This document shows, in pieces, positions 15,065-16,465 of a stretch of DNA of 16,465 nucleotides (positions within the stretch are counted from its first letter, which is position 1; every line of letters starts with the position of its first letter). The position numbers were made by a program, and so were the translations under genes. Origin of the DNA: CAZCAC01 sp964496575. Its GTDB lineage: Bacteria; Planctomycetota; UBA1135; GCA-002686595. A model generated the notes under the pieces. That model made no database searches, had not been told where the DNA came from, and saw only the letters and a list, made by a program, of their open reading frames with translations. The DNA lies in contig CAZCAC010000170.1 in NCBI GenBank assembly GCA_964496575.1, positions 1 to 16,465 on the forward strand. The letters run 5' to 3'.

Positions 15065-16108
15065 ATGACCGAAAAACCGCCCCGCGTCCTGCTGGTAGAC
15101 GACGAGCAGAGCACCATCGAGCTGATGGGAGCGGCCCTCTCTGCGGAGGGCTTCGCCGTGACCCTCTGCCACAGCCCCACCGAGGCGGTGAAGATCCTCG
15201 AGACGATTCGCCTCGACGCGGTGGTCACCGACGTCGTCTTCGACGGCGTCTCGGCGGGCAGCCAGGTCCTCGCCGCCTGCCGCCGGTTGCAGCCGAAGGC
15301 GGTGGTGGTCCTGATGACCGGCTACCCGGCGCTGGACGCCGCGGTGTCGGCGATCAAGGGCGGCGCGATCGACTATCTGCAGAAGCCGGTCGACCCGGTG
15401 GTCCTCGGCGCGATGGTGCACAAGGCCCTGCGCGAGCGGCACCTGCACCTGCAGTCCGGATCGCTGGAGTTCTGCGAGCTGGTCGACATCATCTCGGGGA
15501 TGGTGGCGAACACCATCGAGCGCGTCGACCCCTACACCGCCGGCCACGGGGAACGCACGCGCGGCTACTGCCGGATCCTCGGGGAGCGCTTCGGGATCGA
15601 GCCGCACACCCTCGAGTGCCTCGAGCTCGGCGCCATCGCGCACGACTACGGCAAGATCTACCTCAACGACCTCGGGTTCCTGACCAAGCAGGGCCCGCTG
15701 ACCGACGACGAGTACCGCGAGGTCCAGCGTCACCCCGCCCTGGGCGCGGAGAAGCTCGGCGACCACCCGCAGCTCCTCACCGTCTGCCAGTACGTGGTCG
15801 AGCACCACGAGCGCTGGGACGGCACCGGCTACCCGCAGAAGAAGCGGGGCGAGGAGATCTCCTTGCCGGGGCGGATCCTGGGGGTGGTCGAGGTCTTCGA
15901 CAGCCTCTCGACACGTCGATCTTACAAGAACGCCTGGGACCTCCCGCGGACGCTGGAGTTCTTCGAGACGGAGCGAGGGCGCGCCTTCGATCCGGAGGTG
16001 GTGGACCAGTTCCTGCCCCTCCTGGAGGAGTACGGGGAAACGTGGATCTCGGCCCCTCAGCGGGCCCTGGAGGCGCGGGGGATCCTCCCCGAGGCTCCGT
16101 CGCTCTGA
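15065..16108 (+). CDS. response regulator with HD-GYP cyclic-di-GMP phosphodiesterase domain
   Basis: A 347-residue two-component output protein. Residues 5-122 are a receiver domain: VLLVDDE with Asp12/Asp13, phosphoacceptor Asp56 in VVTDVVF, Thr85 and Lys107 (LQKPVD). Residues 135-330 are an HD-GYP domain that hydrolyses cyclic di-GMP: DPYTAGHGERT (His161), AHDYGKIYLND (His193, Asp194, Lys197), RHPALGAEKL (His223), EHHERWDGTGYP (His247, His248; GYP 255-257) and FDSLSTRRSYK (Asp279). All expected metal ligands are present, so it should be active. The frame is open from 15020, but the ATG at 15065 begins just before the receiver strand. No cognate histidine kinase lies in the window. Confidence 0.93.
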   Translation: MTEKPPRVLLVDDEQSTIELMGAALSAEGFAVTLCHSPTEAVKILETIRLDAVVTDVVFDGVSAGSQVLAACRRLQPKAVVVLMTGYPALDAAVSAIKGGAIDYLQKPVDPVVLGAMVHKALRERHLHLQSGSLEFCELVDIISGMVANTIERVDPYTAGHGERTRGYCRILGERFGIEPHTLECLELGAIAHDYGKIYLNDLGFLTKQGPLTDDEYREVQRHPALGAEKLGDHPQLLTVCQYVVEHHERWDGTGYPQKKRGEEISLPGRILGVVEVFDSLSTRRSYKNAWDLPRTLEFFETERGRAFDPEVVDQFLPLLEEYGETWISAPQRALEARGILPEAPSL

Positions 16109-16174
16109 CCTGGTTCCGGCGCTCCCGAGGCCGCTCCGGGCCCTCTCCGGCGCCGGCGTACGCATTCCGCGCCC

Positions 16175-16202
16175 TTGCCCTTCGCCGAGACGGGCGTAAC
16201 AT
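16175..16202 (+). promoter_or_regulatory. candidate sigma-70 promoter of the last gene
   Basis: TTGCCC (16175-16180) and TAACAT (16197-16202) are spaced by 16 bases, each matching its consensus at four positions, and would start transcription near 16209. The gap 16109-16332 otherwise holds only GC-rich imperfect inverted repeats and no gene or clear terminator. Confidence 0.4.
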
Positions 16203-16332
16203 CTTTCGTCTTCTTCGATAGGGAGACGGTCGCTGCCCCTATAGAGAGGCTGCCGAGACCCCCTCATCCGCCCCCCCGGCGGGTGGAGTGACCTCCCCCC
16301 CGCACCGCCCCTGACCGCGAATCGTAACGATC

Positions 16333-16465
16333 ATGCATCTGCCCAAGATCTCACTGGCGATCCTCGCCGCCACCCTGACGCTCTCCGCGGGCCCCTCCAC
16401 CACCCCTCCCCCCCTGGACGGTCCTCCCGGACTGGTGCTGATCAAGGGAGGCCGCACGAAGGTCG
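16333..16465 (+). CDS. N-terminus of secreted protein, possibly formylglycine-generating-enzyme-like
   Basis: Forty-four codons are visible before the window ends. The ATG at 16333 gives a short signal peptide (MHLPKISLAILAATLTLSAG), a P/T-rich linker, and then GPPGLVLIKGGRTKV. The motif hydrophobic-V-x-I-x-G-G-x-x-x-x-G is how sulfatase-modifying-factor/FGE-domain proteins usually begin (MVxIPGGxFxMG), and such secreted forms are common in Planctomycetota. The fit is partial and the diagnostic C-terminal residues lie beyond the window, so the function is tentative while the exported nature is well supported. No Shine-Dalgarno is seen before the ATG. Confidence 0.55.
   Translation, partial: MHLPKISLAILAATLTLSAGPSTTPPPLDGPPGLVLIKGGRTKV

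Noticed and set aside
13975..15228. 417-codon minus-strand frame overlapping the pseudouridine synthase
   Set aside because: The frame at 13983-14951 carries the S4 domain and HRLDRDTSG motif. The longer frame is R/G/P-rich noise and overlaps the start of the REC-HD-GYP gene.
16116..16162. Terminator after the REC-HD-GYP gene
   Set aside because: CCGGCGC can pair with GCGCCGG, but the loop is about 30 bases and no T tract follows, so it does not stand out from the GC-rich background.
14831..16267. 478-codon minus-strand frame opposite the REC-HD-GYP gene
   Set aside because: It is antisense to a protein with complete receiver and HD-GYP motifs and has no domain itself.

Overview
The window is GC-rich bacterial DNA carrying ten readable genes, two of them cut by the window edges, plus one riboswitch and one very large inverted repeat. 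The lineage cannot be fixed from sequence alone. A secreted propeller-like protein whose C-terminal tail resembles one I associate with Planctomycetota, a glycine decarboxylase P-protein split into two subunits, an MglA/Roadblock-type cluster and a probable secreted formylglycine-generating-enzyme-like protein all fit Planctomycetota or a neighbouring GC-rich phylum. This is inference.

Layout. Positions 1-2717 (minus strand) form a tightly overlapping operon: a membrane-anchored helical-repeat/coiled-coil protein, a TPR protein fused to a Roadblock/LC7-like domain, a stand-alone Roadblock/LC7-like protein, and the first seven codons of a probable MglA-type small GTPase. Positions 2939-6460 (minus) hold a 1173-residue lipoprotein that reads as eleven Ig-like domains in strict alternation of a shorter and a longer type. 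Positions 6724-8325 (minus) encode a secreted beta-propeller-like protein.

Positions 8417-13821 (plus) are the metabolic core: a promoter candidate, a single-aptamer glycine riboswitch with an intrinsic terminator, then gcvT, gcvH, gcvPA, gcvPB and a lipoyl-pathway acyltransferase resembling LipM. Together these make the T, H and P proteins of the glycine cleavage system and an enzyme that can acylate the lipoyl lysine of GcvH. The L protein (lpd) and lipoyl synthase (lipA) are not in the window. Glycine binding to the leader most likely turns the operon on.

The gcv operon faces a convergent RluA/RluD-family pseudouridine synthase gene (13983-14951, minus). Almost all of the 161 nt between their stop codons is a 64-nt-arm inverted repeat. 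Divergent from the synthase is a REC-HD-GYP cyclic-di-GMP phosphodiesterase (15065-16108). The window ends in a secreted protein starting at 16333. No tRNA, rRNA, CRISPR array, insertion sequence or prophage gene was seen. The items most worth a second look are the Roadblock/TPR/GTPase cluster, the alternating Ig lipoprotein, the riboswitch expression platform, the hairpin between the gcvH Shine-Dalgarno and its start, and the giant inverted repeat.
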